A stretch of DNA of 64,000 nt, taken from contig NC_085889.1 in the NCBI RefSeq assembly GCF_035222375.1, positions 1,240,001 to 1,304,000 on the forward strand. The letters run 5' to 3'. The DNA is from Podospora pseudocomata. Taxonomy: Eukaryota > Ascomycota > Sordariomycetes > Sordariales > Podosporaceae. Of this stretch, positions 1 to 9,510 are shown piece by piece (the stretch's first letter is position 1; every line of letters starts with the position of its first letter). Below the pieces are notes generated by a model. It worked only from the letters and a program-made list of their open reading frames with translations. It ran no database searches and was not told where the DNA came from. The position numbers and the translations under genes were made by a program.

Positions 1-835
1 ATGTATATGAAGACGATAACTGCCGGCAGCCTGAGTCTGAGCGCGTGTTGTTTGCTCCTCCTGAGGCGCTGTCGCACCAGAGCTCGGTTCCGTCGTTGAA
101 GCTGTCAACGGGGGGCGGAAAGCGAATATTGATCTGCTGGCAGAACTCATCCCGTCCGTCTGTCTTGAAGGAACGGTCAAGCTTTTGGGCTCAGGCCCTG
201 ATCCTGTCAACATCGTCCCGTGTTGTACATCCAGTTGTATCCAAGTTTGACACCTCGTTTAAACCGATGGATGATGCAGCAAATATGCATGCATGCAGGT
301 ATATATCAGCCACTCGCTTGGTAACATGCCGCTCCTCCCGCCAGTCACGTTGCGAGATGGACTTTGACAAGACCAGATTTGCTACCGGGCGGGCTGGGGA
401 ACTTTTGTGGGTTGCTCGTGCGCACAGCAACATTTTTCAAGATTTCCGCCTGAATGGTTCATATCTGGGGAGGGGATTAGGGGACCCGGCGAAGGGGGCG
501 GTGGGCGCACTGACATTTGATCTGTCAAATTGTCTGAGATCTGGAATCTGGGGTATGCAGTGCATTTGTCTCGAATAAGCTTCCCGGGAGCGGAAGGAGG
601 GACGGTCGCAAATATCGGGAATTGGGTGAGCTCGTCAGGCTTCTGGCTTGGGAGTTCTAGAGGGGTCTTGATTGTAGGACGGGTCGCTTGAGTGAGTTCA
701 TTAAGGGGAGGAGCCCCCTATCCTTGCTGAAGTTGTTTATCCCGCTGAGATTTCTTGTTTTTATTATATTTTTACTTGATGCCTTGTTTCTTTTGTTTCT
801 GACTGATAGCAAGTTTACGACGACAAACCAGCACG
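1..835. other. Intergenic region, no gene seen
   Basis: No reading frame here has recognisable protein features, and the longer open frames overlap on both strands without supporting motifs. The last 100 bases are T-rich and then pyrimidine/A-mixed just before the start codon at 836, as is usual for a filamentous-fungal promoter and 5' leader. The left edge of the window could cut an unseen gene. Confidence 0.5.
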
Positions 836-2214
836 ATGTCAGCGCTTACCCCGACTGATGCGCCTCCGCCGCCGCCGCCACCGCCAGATGGCCTACCTCC
901 GGGCATTCCTGTCACCGAACGGGCGGCGCACCTTGCCCAGACCTTCATCGGTGTTACCTCAATACTGATGGCCTTGTGCCTGGTCACCTTCTTCACGCGT
1001 ATCTACCAACGGGTCTTTCCTGTATTCAAGATGGGTCTGGACGACTGGTTCATCATTGTTGGCTTTGTAGGCCCTTCTTTCCTTCCTTCCTTCCTTTCCC
1101 TTTCCCATCATCTCCACAGCCCTTGCTAACCCTAATATATGTCCAGATCCTAGCAATAGCAGACTGGTCCCTCCTCTTCCCGCTCATGGTCCCCAAACCA
1201 GGCTACATCCCCTTCTCCCGCGGCACCGAAGCCGGCAAGCACTCCTGGCTCGCCATCCCCGTCTGGGGGTTGGCCATGACGTGCATCAAGATCTCGATTG
1301 CGCTTACACTCTTACGAATCCGAGGCTCCGAAAGAAAGTGGAGGGTATTCTTGTACACCATCATCGTCATCCTGGCCATCTACGGGATAGGCAACACAAT
1401 ATTCTGCCTGGCTATCGCGTGCCAGCCGTTGCAGGCGGCTTGGGATGTGTTGACCCCCGGTGGGAGGTGTGTACCGGTGGAAATAATGAAGGCCGTTTCT
1501 GATTTAGGTTCGGGGATCAACATCACGACCGATCTGCTGTTGAGTCTGACACCGATAACTTTCTTGAGAAAGCTGAACAGGCCGTTGAGGGAGAGGGTGT
1601 TTGTTTGCGTGCTGATGGGGATGGGGCTGTTGGCGAGTGTGAGCAGTATTGTCAAGACGGTTATCATCAAAGATTGGGGGGATCCGACGGCGGCGGTGGA
1701 TGATTGGTGGGCTATGGGGGTTAGTATCTGTACTTGGACTGCGCTGGAGCAGCTCTTGGGGGTGTTGGCGGCTTGTGTACCGGCTATGAAGGGGGTGTTT
1801 CAACGGTGCTTGGGGGGGCTGGGGGTGGATATCACTCTTGGGGGGAGCAAGAGGCAGCGGTCGGGACAGGGGGGGAATTATTACTTGAGGACCTTTGGGA
1901 GGGGTAGGGGGACGGGTACAGTGAGGAGTGGAGGTGGTGAAGGGGAGAGGGTCCGGTCGGGGACTTTTGAGAGTTTGGGGAGTTCTGGTGGGAATCGGTT
2001 CTCGAGTGTGAGGCAGGTTGGGGTTGTGAAGGATGAAGAACATGGGACGGTGGCGGTGGTGGAGTATGACGAGGAGGTAGGAATTGATCTGCCCGAAATG
2101 AGGAGGCAGGCGTCGACAGTGAAGTCGGTGGATGGATCTGTTGGGAGAGGGGACTTGGAAAGGGGACACTCGAGGGGGTCGGAGGGTGAGAAGTTTCCTG
2201 CTCATGCTTTGTAA
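836..2214 (+). CDS. Rhodopsin-domain (Pth11/SAT4-like) integral membrane protein
   Basis: Two exons, 836-1066 and 1147-2214, with an 80-nt intron (GTAGGC...CCAG) give 432 aa. A proline-rich N-terminal tail (about residues 6-16) is followed by a hydrophobic helix, then the family hallmark GLDDWFII in helix 2. Next come a helix with the pattern VWGLAMTCIKIS, an extracellular Cys-Gln-Pro segment, and further helices to about residue 300. The remaining 130 residues form a polar, Gly/Arg/Ser-rich cytoplasmic tail. Seven-helix proteins of this fungal family include plant-surface sensors such as Pth11, but most members have no known ligand. The intron is supported because it removes an in-frame stop while preserving the conserved DDW helix. 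The receptor role is inferred from the family only. Confidence 0.85.
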
Positions 2215-2893
2215 TCTTGTAGTGGCTGTATACGATAGGTATGTACCAATGACATTTATGATACCAGACTCGATGGGCTTTACTGCAAAAGTTTTTATCA
2301 CTCTGCCCTAGCCGTACTTGACATCCCCGTCGTGTCATGACAGTCGATGTACTAAAAGAATTCCTGGTCACGCTCAGGAACTAACACTTCATGAAAGACA
2401 TCCTGACCTTTTCCCGTACTGATGAAAACCACCGAATATCGTCAGGTGGGTCGGGTGCTCTTTGCACCGGCGCTCAGGAGAGGCAAGGTCGTCAAAAGGG
2501 GCCAGCCCGAAAGTCTGGTCTTTGTCAGCCGCCCTGGCTGCAGGGGTGATAAAAGTCTTCATGAATCAGAACTGGGTGCATTGTTTCGAGGTACAACTTT
2601 CTCTCTTCCGGAGAAGTGTCAAGCTAGTCTTGTCCTGAGTGGATGACAGCCAGGTTCTTCTTGCCCGAGATGCGCCCCAATGACGGCGACGACCAATTGT
2701 GAAGTGTCATGGGAAACCCGCTCGTGGGAAGGAGCAGAAGCCGACAACATCTGTGATGCTTGCTGGAAGATGCCCAGGATATATCTGACCAAATCATTGA
2801 GTATTTCATCACCCATCTTTGCTTCTTTGCTTAATACCCCGAAACAATCGAAGTCCCAGTAGTGAGGGGTCCCGTCATTAGCTGCCGTTCACC
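2215..2893. other. Intergenic region between receptor gene and nitrilase relic
   Basis: No convincing gene seen. Small open frames occur on both strands, but none has recognisable composition or motifs. Confidence 0.5.
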
Positions 2894-3560
2894 ATGCCAA
2901 CACCATTTCGGGTCGCAGTCATCCAGGCGGAGCCCGTCTTCCTCGACATGATGGCCACCATTGAGGAATCATGTCGTCTTAGCGCCAAGGCTGCCGCTGG
3001 TGGTGCCAAGCTTGTCGCATTTCCCGACCGCTGGGCTCCTGGGTACCCTCCGTGGAGCTGGTAAGCTCTCTTGCTCTTCGACCCTCTTAAACTACCTACT
3101 TCTAACAAATGATGTTTCTGTAACTCAAAATAGGGCTCGGCCAGTCGACTATAAACTATACACACGATACGTCTGCAATGCCCTCCCAGTCGAATCAGAA
3201 GCTATGGACCGTGTCCAGGCGACCGCCGAAGAACCTTCCATTTGTCGTGGTATTTGGCCTTGCCGAACGAAGCCCTACACAGTCTCTACATCTCCCAGGC
3301 CATCATTTTCCCCCCAGGGCGAAGTCCTCGTGCACCGACGCAAGATCAAGTCAACTCATATGGAGCGCACCATCTTTGGCGACGGATCCGGCAACGACTT
3401 CGACAACGTTGCCGAGATTTACTTTGGCCCTGACCACGGCATGGTCAAAGTGGGATGTCTCGCTTCCTGGGAGCACACACAGCCGCTCCTCAAGTACCAC
3501 ACCATCTCCCAGGGCGAAACGATTCATGTTGCCATGTGGCCGCCTGTGTCCCCCAGGTTG
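2894..3560 (+). pseudogene. Nitrilase/cyanide hydratase relic, frameshifted and 3'-truncated
   Basis: The start at 2894 reads MPTPFRVAVIQAEPVFLD, the typical nitrilase N-terminus, up to the PGYPPW segment. A probable intron follows (GTAAGC at about 3061 to AG at about 3133). Homology then jumps between three frames: VVVFGLAER near 3245, SLYISQAIIFPPG near 3285, then RRKIKSTHMERTIFGDG near 3345 and WEHTQPLLKYHTISQGE near 3470. The catalytic Lys is present. The usual Glu of FPE is Asp (FPDRW), and the usual Cys before WEH is Ser (LASWEH). The C-terminal third, with the conserved segment after the Cys loop, is missing. Seen: frame breaks and lost residues. Inferred: an inactive gene remnant. Confidence 0.85.
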
Positions 3561-3789
3561 GCTAATGAGATGGGACGCTCTCATCCAATCTTATGGCATT
3601 GGACCGTGGGATGGGCCAAAATTGCCTCATTTTCCCGTAGGACAAGCCAAAACGACCCCCCGTCTTGTCTCACGTCTCACAAGACGAAGGGTATATTGTT
3701 GAGCCTTTTTTTGGCTACTAGAAAGTAGTGATTTTTGGACCTTTGGTGGTGAGGATATTGTGGGTGCCCGGTGAGGGTTGTGGCCTGTG
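3561..3789. other. Sequence after the nitrilase break, no gene
   Basis: Nitrilase similarity stops abruptly near 3560 and the sequence runs into the hexamer repeat without any recognisable feature. Confidence 0.4.
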
Positions 3790-3792
3790 TGG

Positions 3793-3879
<87 letters not shown>

Positions 3880-3882
3880 AGG
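3790..3882 (+). repeat. (GTGAGG)n hexamer microsatellite
   Basis: About 15 uninterrupted copies of the hexamer GTGAGG lie in a perfect array. This is not the fungal telomere unit TTAGGG. Because the length is a multiple of three in every frame, open frames of Gly-Glu or Ser-Pro repeats run through it and should not be taken for genes. Confidence 0.95.
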
Positions 3883-4663
3883 CTTGTGGCTCTGTGGCCA
3901 ATAATCCTGCCAAGATATCGGGCCGGAAAAACCCCCGGAAGTCTCATCAGCCAGTGAGATGAGCCAAACTGTGAGGGGTGTGGGATGAGCCGAAGGTCCG
4001 GAGCCATGGGATGGGATAAATCGAGGGTCATCTTATCTCAACTCATCTCATTAGCCTGCTTCGGACGCGGCAGGGAATTGTTTGCTCAAAGCCTGGTGGT
4101 GGACACAGTTGTATCATTGGACCTGATGGTAGACGCTTGACTAAGCGTCTCGGTAATCGACCTGATGGTATAAAGTATTTGGGGCCTATTGGTGTTGGCC
4201 TTGATACTTTGGGAGGTATCATATTTGCTGATTTGGACTTGACGAACTGCGTCACAGCTCGGGCTTTCTTGGATATTGTTGGCCACTATAGCCGGCCGGA
4301 CCTCCTTAGGCTTGGTGTGGACAGCCGACAAAAGGAGCCGATAGTTTCGAGAGGCTCTGTTCAGTACCTAGATGGAGGAGAGTAAAAAGGGGCCGATTGT
4401 CTACATTGGTTGTTACAGATCCATGACCATGAGTCACAAACACCTAGCGAACAAACAAGGGATGAGAGGGGAATAAGGAATCTCAATTGGCAAAGGAGGG
4501 TAATTGTGAAACTCGGGGAAAGGCACAGTTTGTTAAGCGGAATCAATCAGCACCATCCCAGCGCTAACATCATTAACCTGAGGATAGATAGATAGTACTT
4601 TCGAATTTCAAGCAGTAGCTCCAGAGTTATTCTACGCACTAGAGGACCATCACGTCTGTCATC
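3883..4663. other. Intergenic region, no gene seen
   Basis: Mixed-composition sequence containing short repeated words (GATGAG/CATCTCATC) around 3945-4050. No recognisable coding frame. Confidence 0.45.
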
Positions 4664-5677
4664 ATGTCAGAGAAAAGGTATTCCAACAAAGCCCCATGGC
4701 ACATCAAGTACACCGTCGATTCCCGCAACCCCTTTGTAACCAGCCAGCCGCCCCCGGCAGCCCATCCACAAGGAAGCACTACACCCACAGACAGACCCTT
4801 GACACCAAACCAAGCCGCGCCCCACTCCTTCTCTCGCGCTGGAGCGCAGAGACTAGCCAGGGAAGAGAGAGCCTCAACCGATTCCGCGCTGACAACAAGA
4901 CCAACCCTACTCTGGCAACCCCAGTCCGGCCCCTCATCACCCACCCGATACGACCCCCTCCCTCCCCTCGCTCAATCCTCAAACCTGTCTCCCTCCGCAA
5001 ATCCAAGACCCCGACCTCACCCAAAAAAACCGTCACCATCAGCCGTTCCGCCATCGTGTCTTCCTCCTCCTCCTTCCCAGCAAAATTCATCTTCCATCTC
5101 CACGACCCAATCTCGACAAAACGCTACGCCGAACTCCACCTCTCTGTCCCGTCCTTCCACCGGACAGTCAGGAGAATGGATCTGTTCAGGATTGATCACC
5201 ACGACGTCCAGCCTGCGCAGATGGCTCCTGTTTATGACTTTGGTGACGGAGTTACAGACGAGTGGTGGGGTGTTTGACAGGAGTGATGCTCGTGCTTTAG
5301 AGTGGGGGTGTCATTTTAGGAGGAGCTGGGTTCTTAGTCCGTTGTCAAGGGAGGAGGGAGGGCAGGAATGGGAGGGAAAGTTGAGGGTTTATGGGGATTT
5401 GGAGGGTAGGTTGGCTTGTGTTAACCGGACTGGGGAGATTTGGGCTAGGTGGGTTACGAGGTTGGTTGTGAGGGAGATAAGGGGGTGGGTGGTGGAGATT
5501 GGGGAAGAGGGAAAAGGGAGGAGGGTAAAGGGGAAGGTGTATCAGTGGTTTTGTGAGGAGGAGCACTGGGGAAGGATTGGGGGACGGTCTGAGGGGGAGA
5601 GGGGGGAGGGGTGGTGTTTGGTTGATTTGGGGGGAGGGGTGGGGGGTAGGGTCAGGGGTGCAAGCAACAATGACTAG
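4664..5677 (+). pseudogene. Unnamed paralogous family, copy A (frame broken)
   Basis: Two reading frames each carry part of one protein. From about 5070 the frame ending at 5277 contains FPAKFIFHLH, SFHR, PAQMAPVYDFGDG and TDEWWG. After about 5265 the frame ending at 5677 contains EGKLRVYGDLEGRLA, a Trp-rich segment, GKVYQWFC and GWCLVD. Both parts match copies B (6.1 kb), P1 (32 kb) and P2 (39 kb) in order, so they belong to one protein. A single-base shift in the GGGG run near 5268, or an unrecognised intron, separates them. The N-terminal 100 residues are low-complexity Pro/Ser/Thr and their frame is uncertain (starts at 4664 or 4696). No signal peptide or membrane helix is visible. Function unknown. 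Confidence 0.6.
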
Positions 5678-6028
5678 AAGCACCGCACAAACAGCTTAGT
5701 CATTTGTCAATCGCCTTTGTGACTCGTGCTTCATGGCGTATGTACGTGTAACGAGTGACTCAAGCTGTGTCTAATGCGTAGATGGTGGATGTAATAAGGG
5801 ATATCGCATTGTATTGGTTACTCAGGGGGCAATGTGCGCTTGGCGGCTTATGCTTTCAACGACCTTGATCCCTCCAGACATTTTCTTCAAAAGACTGAGT
5901 TCGAGCGATCACCCTATTCTTTGTGTCAAAGCCTGCTCACCAGTAATGGTTGACAACATACAACGGCCCTCACGTATCGTCCCTGTAACATCCCCTTAAC
6001 ACCCTCATGATCCTTCGAGTGAGTTTAG
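5678..6028. other. Spacer between family copies A and B
   Basis: No gene features seen. It ends at the in-frame stop (TAG, 6026-6028) that limits copy B on its 5' side. Confidence 0.45.
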
Positions 6029-6574
6029 GGGACTCTCAGACACAGAACCTCCACTCAACCCACTCTCAAGATCACATGGTTCAGCTTCCGTTCAAACGAG
6101 AGGTTCATTCTGAGGGGTATTATCTTAGCTCCTGCGCAGGTTGCCCCGATCGGGAATCTTCGCAGCATCAGCGAGCCGGAGTGCGACGAGGAGGAGAATC
6201 CGGTAGTTCGGTATGGTGCTTATCACAACGGAGTCTGGAAGTTGAAGGACAGGTCAGGGTGGAGTGACCAGTTGAGGCTATATGGCAAGTTCCCCTCAGA
6301 TATTGCTGATATCAATATGAACAACAAAGATGTCTTTGAGGCATGGTTCCAGGCGCTGGAAGTGAAGGAAGTTGTGGGATCAGTTCCTGACAGAGAAAAG
6401 CCTGATACCAATGTTAGAGGGCAGATATATCGTTGGGTCTGTCCAAAGCCTGTGAGAAACAGGGTCGACTTGTTCTCTTCAGAGATGAGGAGCATGAGGT
6501 TCGAGAAGTGGTGTTTGGTTGATGTCCCCAAGGACGAGATTCCGGATATCACTGACCATGTGTGGTGGGAGTAA
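6029..6574 (+). pseudogene. Unnamed paralogous family, copy B (no start codon, 5'-truncated)
   Basis: The frame is open from 6029 to the stop at 6574 (about 181 codons) but has no ATG until 6316, inside the conserved part. It contains ILAPAQVAPI, matching PAQMAPV of copy A, then SDQLRLYGKF, LEVKEVVGSV, GQIYRWVCPK and WCLVDV, ending DITDHVWWE. These correspond in order to GKLRVYGDL, VVREIRGWV, GKVYQWFC and WCLVDL of copy A just upstream, so the two are tandem duplicates. A missed upstream exon could supply a start, but no good donor/acceptor pair is visible. The C-terminal half is remarkably clean. Function unknown. Confidence 0.55.
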
Positions 6575-6848
6575 ACAGGATTGAGCCAGGACCGCAAAGT
6601 AGGGAGTAGTACTGGCTAGGTTAACAGTTGGTGGAGTTGGTTCCATACGTCAACCTACCTTTTACCAAGTGCTCGTGTCCGGTATGGGGATGATCCCCCA
6701 CCCAGTGCTTCCTCTCCCTTGCCTTGTCCAGCCAATAGGACGATCAACAGTCCTTTGCCCTATGCCACGTGATCAAGCAAACAAACACCACCAAGAACAA
6801 ACCATTGACCAAATCATCACACGGACGAACACTCGAATTTGAGCAAAT
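6575..6848. other. Probable promoter and 5' leader of the APH-type gene
   Basis: A-rich just upstream of the start codon (CAAACAAACACCACCAAG around 6777-6795), typical of fungal leaders. No gene seen. Confidence 0.4.
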
Positions 6849-8162
6849 ATGCCGCGACAACTTCAGGATGGGTCCGAATGGAAAGAGACACCCTTCGAAC
6901 TCGTGCCACAATGGACGCGAGACCCTTCCATTCCCGCCATCGAAGTTGTGTGTCGGGAGCACCTGAGCATCCCTCCGGAAGACCCCTGCACCGTGTTTTT
7001 CCACACCTCTGGTCTCTTTAACAAACTCTACATTGTTGAATACGCCCAACGCCGTGTCATCATGAGGGTCACGCTGCCTGTGTATCCCGGCCTCAAAACG
7101 CGTGCCGAAGTGGCCACACTGCGGTGGGTGCGCGAAAACACCATGATTCCGGTTCCCGAGGCACTGGACTTTGACGACAGTAACGATAATGAAATCGGAT
7201 TTGAGTGGATCTTGATGGAGTTTATAGAGGGCACACCAGCACATAGACGGTGGCGGACCATGTCGATGGAGCAGAAAGTCGCCTTCACAAAACAACTCGC
7301 CACATTCCAAGCTGAGCTTTCGGGCTTTGGGAAACCAGAGGCCATGCTCCGTGGAATAGGAACGCTGGAACTCCGGGAGTTTGAGAAGGGGAAAGAGATC
7401 GAAGGTCTGGGAAAGGTTGCTCCCGGTATGCTTGTGTCCCATGAGTTCTTTATGGGTGATCGATTTCAGTACGATATCCCAAGGGGTCCCTTTCACTCCA
7501 GCCGCGACTGGCTCACCGCAGAGTTGAACATCGTCATGCTTGACCAGAAAGCAATCATCGACAGCTCCGAGGACGAAGACGACAAAGAAGATGCTGGAGA
7601 GGTTATTACGGTGGCGCAGAAATTGCTCTCTCTTATTCCGAAAGTGTTCCCTCCCAACCTGGACGAGCCAGAGACAACAGTTCTTTACCACCACGATCTC
7701 CACCTTAAAAACATCTTGGTAAGCGAAGAAGGGGAAATCACAGCCGTTTTGGATTGGGAATGCGTCTCGGCCATGCCTCTCTGGATGACGACTAAGGTTC
7801 CCAGATTTCTTGATGAGCCTGTTCGAGAGGAGGAGCCACAACGGGACACGTATGCCGATGAGACACCTGAGCAGGCTGCGGCCGCGGAAGAAAGGCGCCA
7901 TGATCCGGACTACCTCGACAGTGAAGGCAAAAACAGCCTGTACTTCATCCATAAAATGGAGTACGAAGCAACGCAGTTGCGGAAAGTTTACAAAGCGACC
8001 TTGAGACAGTTATGGCCGGGTTGCCCACAGGGAGAAGAAACCTTGATGGAGGTGAACTTCCACCATGCTGTATCACAATGCGACGGGATATGGGTGAAAA
8101 TGGCAGGCAGATGGGCTGACCGCGTGCTGGCCGGTGAGTCCATACTGTTGGAGGACGCCTGA
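6849..8162 (+). CDS. Aminoglycoside phosphotransferase (APH) family protein
   Basis: A single exon of 437 aa. The fold's signature residues are visible. A glycine-poor N-lobe has FFHTSGLFNKLYIVEY and an MRVTLPV strand. The linker segment is WILMEFIEGTPAH. The catalytic loop HHDLHLKNIL has D283 and N288, and the metal-binding D302 lies in VLDWE. The C-terminal region carries acidic Glu-rich insertions. Enzymes of this protein-kinase-like fold phosphorylate small molecules (choline, fructosamine, antibiotics). In filamentous fungi the family is greatly expanded and mostly uncharacterised, so no substrate can be named. A 402-codon open frame on the opposite strand is only its shadow. Confidence 0.88.
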   Translation: MPRQLQDGSEWKETPFELVPQWTRDPSIPAIEVVCREHLSIPPEDPCTVFFHTSGLFNKLYIVEYAQRRVIMRVTLPVYPGLKTRAEVATLRWVRENTMIPVPEALDFDDSNDNEIGFEWILMEFIEGTPAHRRWRTMSMEQKVAFTKQLATFQAELSGFGKPEAMLRGIGTLELREFEKGKEIEGLGKVAPGMLVSHEFFMGDRFQYDIPRGPFHSSRDWLTAELNIVMLDQKAIIDSSEDEDDKEDAGEVITVAQKLLSLIPKVFPPNLDEPETTVLYHHDLHLKNILVSEEGEITAVLDWECVSAMPLWMTTKVPRFLDEPVREEEPQRDTYADETPEQAAAAEERRHDPDYLDSEGKNSLYFIHKMEYEATQLRKVYKATLRQLWPGCPQGEETLMEVNFHHAVSQCDGIWVKMAGRWADRVLAGESILLEDA

Positions 8163-8337
8163 CAAGACTGGCGTGAGGGGGTAGCCAGTGTAGTTGTGAG
8201 GCAGGCTCCTCCTGATCAATGTCAACTGCGTTTTTTGTTCAAAGAGAAGTATAAAATAAAAAAAAAATGTGGACAGACAGTAGAGCAAAAACGAAGTGTA
8301 GCCCCTCTGGGCTTGGAGAGGCAAAACGGTAAGATAA

Positions 8338-8411
8338 TGATTTCGTCCAGGCTCGAACTGGAGACCTTCAGTGTGTTAGACTGACGTGATAACCAACTAC
8401 ACCACGAAACC
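8338..8411 (-). tRNA. tRNA-Val (anticodon AAC), intronless
   Basis: Read on the minus strand it folds as a complete cloverleaf of 74 nt. The acceptor is GGTTTCG/CGAAATC with one G-U pair, and the D-arm contains AGTTGG. The anticodon stem TCAGT/ACTGA closes the loop CTAACAC, giving anticodon AAC. The T-arm is TCCAG-TTCGAGC-CTGGA and the discriminator is A. No encoded CCA and no intron, as expected for a eukaryotic gene. Confidence 0.95.
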
Positions 8412-9510
8412 TAGGATTTATGCATGTCGTCATTGGAATTAACTCTCATGTGGGAGAACTATGAGAGACGCAAGGAGAAACGCCGCATGAACATGTGCAA
8501 ATTTGATTGATGATCGAATAAGCAAAATTCCCGAATGCGGCCGCCAAAGTGCGTCTGACTCAGCGTCGCCTTGGTAAAATGTAAGCCGAATGGTGTGTCG
8601 CAGAATTCGGAGATCGCGGCACATTGTCACTGGGCGCTTCTGGGCCAGAAGACTGGTGGCTTGCTCGTCTAGGGCGCCAGGTGTGGTCGCCTGGGCACAT
8701 CACTGGGCATGGCGTGATTCATGGCTGCCATCTTCTCGGCAGGTCGGCAGCTGTCTCTTTTCAGTATCTTTGCGACCCCCATCTCAATTTTACTTCATAG
8801 GTCTTAAGGCTTTTATCAGGACAAGACCCTGCGGCTCTCCCTTCCCTAAGTTGATAGCCCCTGTCACGGCACTGGCCTGACACTAGCCTGGCACTGGCAG
8901 ACTGGAGGATAAGTGTGGTAAAGGCCCTGCAGGCAAACAGCGTTTGTGATATTTTTCCTCTTTTCTTCTTCACCTTAGTATTTCAATCAATTGGTTGGTA
9001 TAACTGTTGCCTTGTCTCAGACTTTACCACCCAGGCCGTGACAGCCACCCGCAATTTAACGATCGCCACCGAGGCAGATCATCAGCACTATGAGACAGGG
9101 CGTGAGAGCGCCTTCGGTGACTGGAACAATCCCTCACTCTCACTGGTCACGCTAACGGAAGCTGCAGTGATTCTGCTGTGGCACGGTCATTGCATGGCCT
9201 GGGCCGTCAATCCAGGCCGCCGGTATCTCTGCCATGTTGAGGAGATCGAATCATTGCAGTTAACCTTATCCCGACTGCATCTTAGCTCTCCATTGCCCCC
9301 CATGAGCGCGATTTTCGTCACCTCATCACTCTTTACAGTGATCAGTAATGTCCAACTAACGCCAATGCCACCATGCTTTTTGCTCGTTCACCAAGGACAC
9401 CAACAAGTCTACCAACTCCAACTCCGCAAACACCCCATGTGCAAGACAACACACCACTAAGCCCAGAAAATGACACGACAAAAGTACCGCATCGATGGGG
9501 CCATTCCAGC
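8412..9510. other. Intergenic region with a degraded repeat fragment
   Basis: No gene seen. Bases about 8920-9022 resemble 48,505-48,600: both have a CTCTTTTCTTCTT tract, then AATCAATTGGT, then TATAACTGTTG. This suggests an old copy of one dispersed repeat. The open frame that runs into 9460 lacks any recognisable feature. Confidence 0.4.

Noticed and set aside
1504-2371. Pro/His-rich minus-strand frames under the receptor gene
   Set aside because: Antisense shadow of the Gly/Arg-rich receptor tail.
3790-3882. Possible internal telomere tract
   Set aside because: The unit is GTGAGG/CCTCAC, not TTAGGG/CCCTAA.
3627-4031. Open frames made of Thr-Leu, Ser-Pro or Gly-Glu repeats across the hexamer array
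   Set aside because: They exist only because a hexamer repeat is open in every frame. No flanking coding signal.
6744-7952. 402-codon open frame opposite the APH-type gene
   Set aside because: Lies wholly antisense to a well-supported kinase-fold gene and has no motif of its own.
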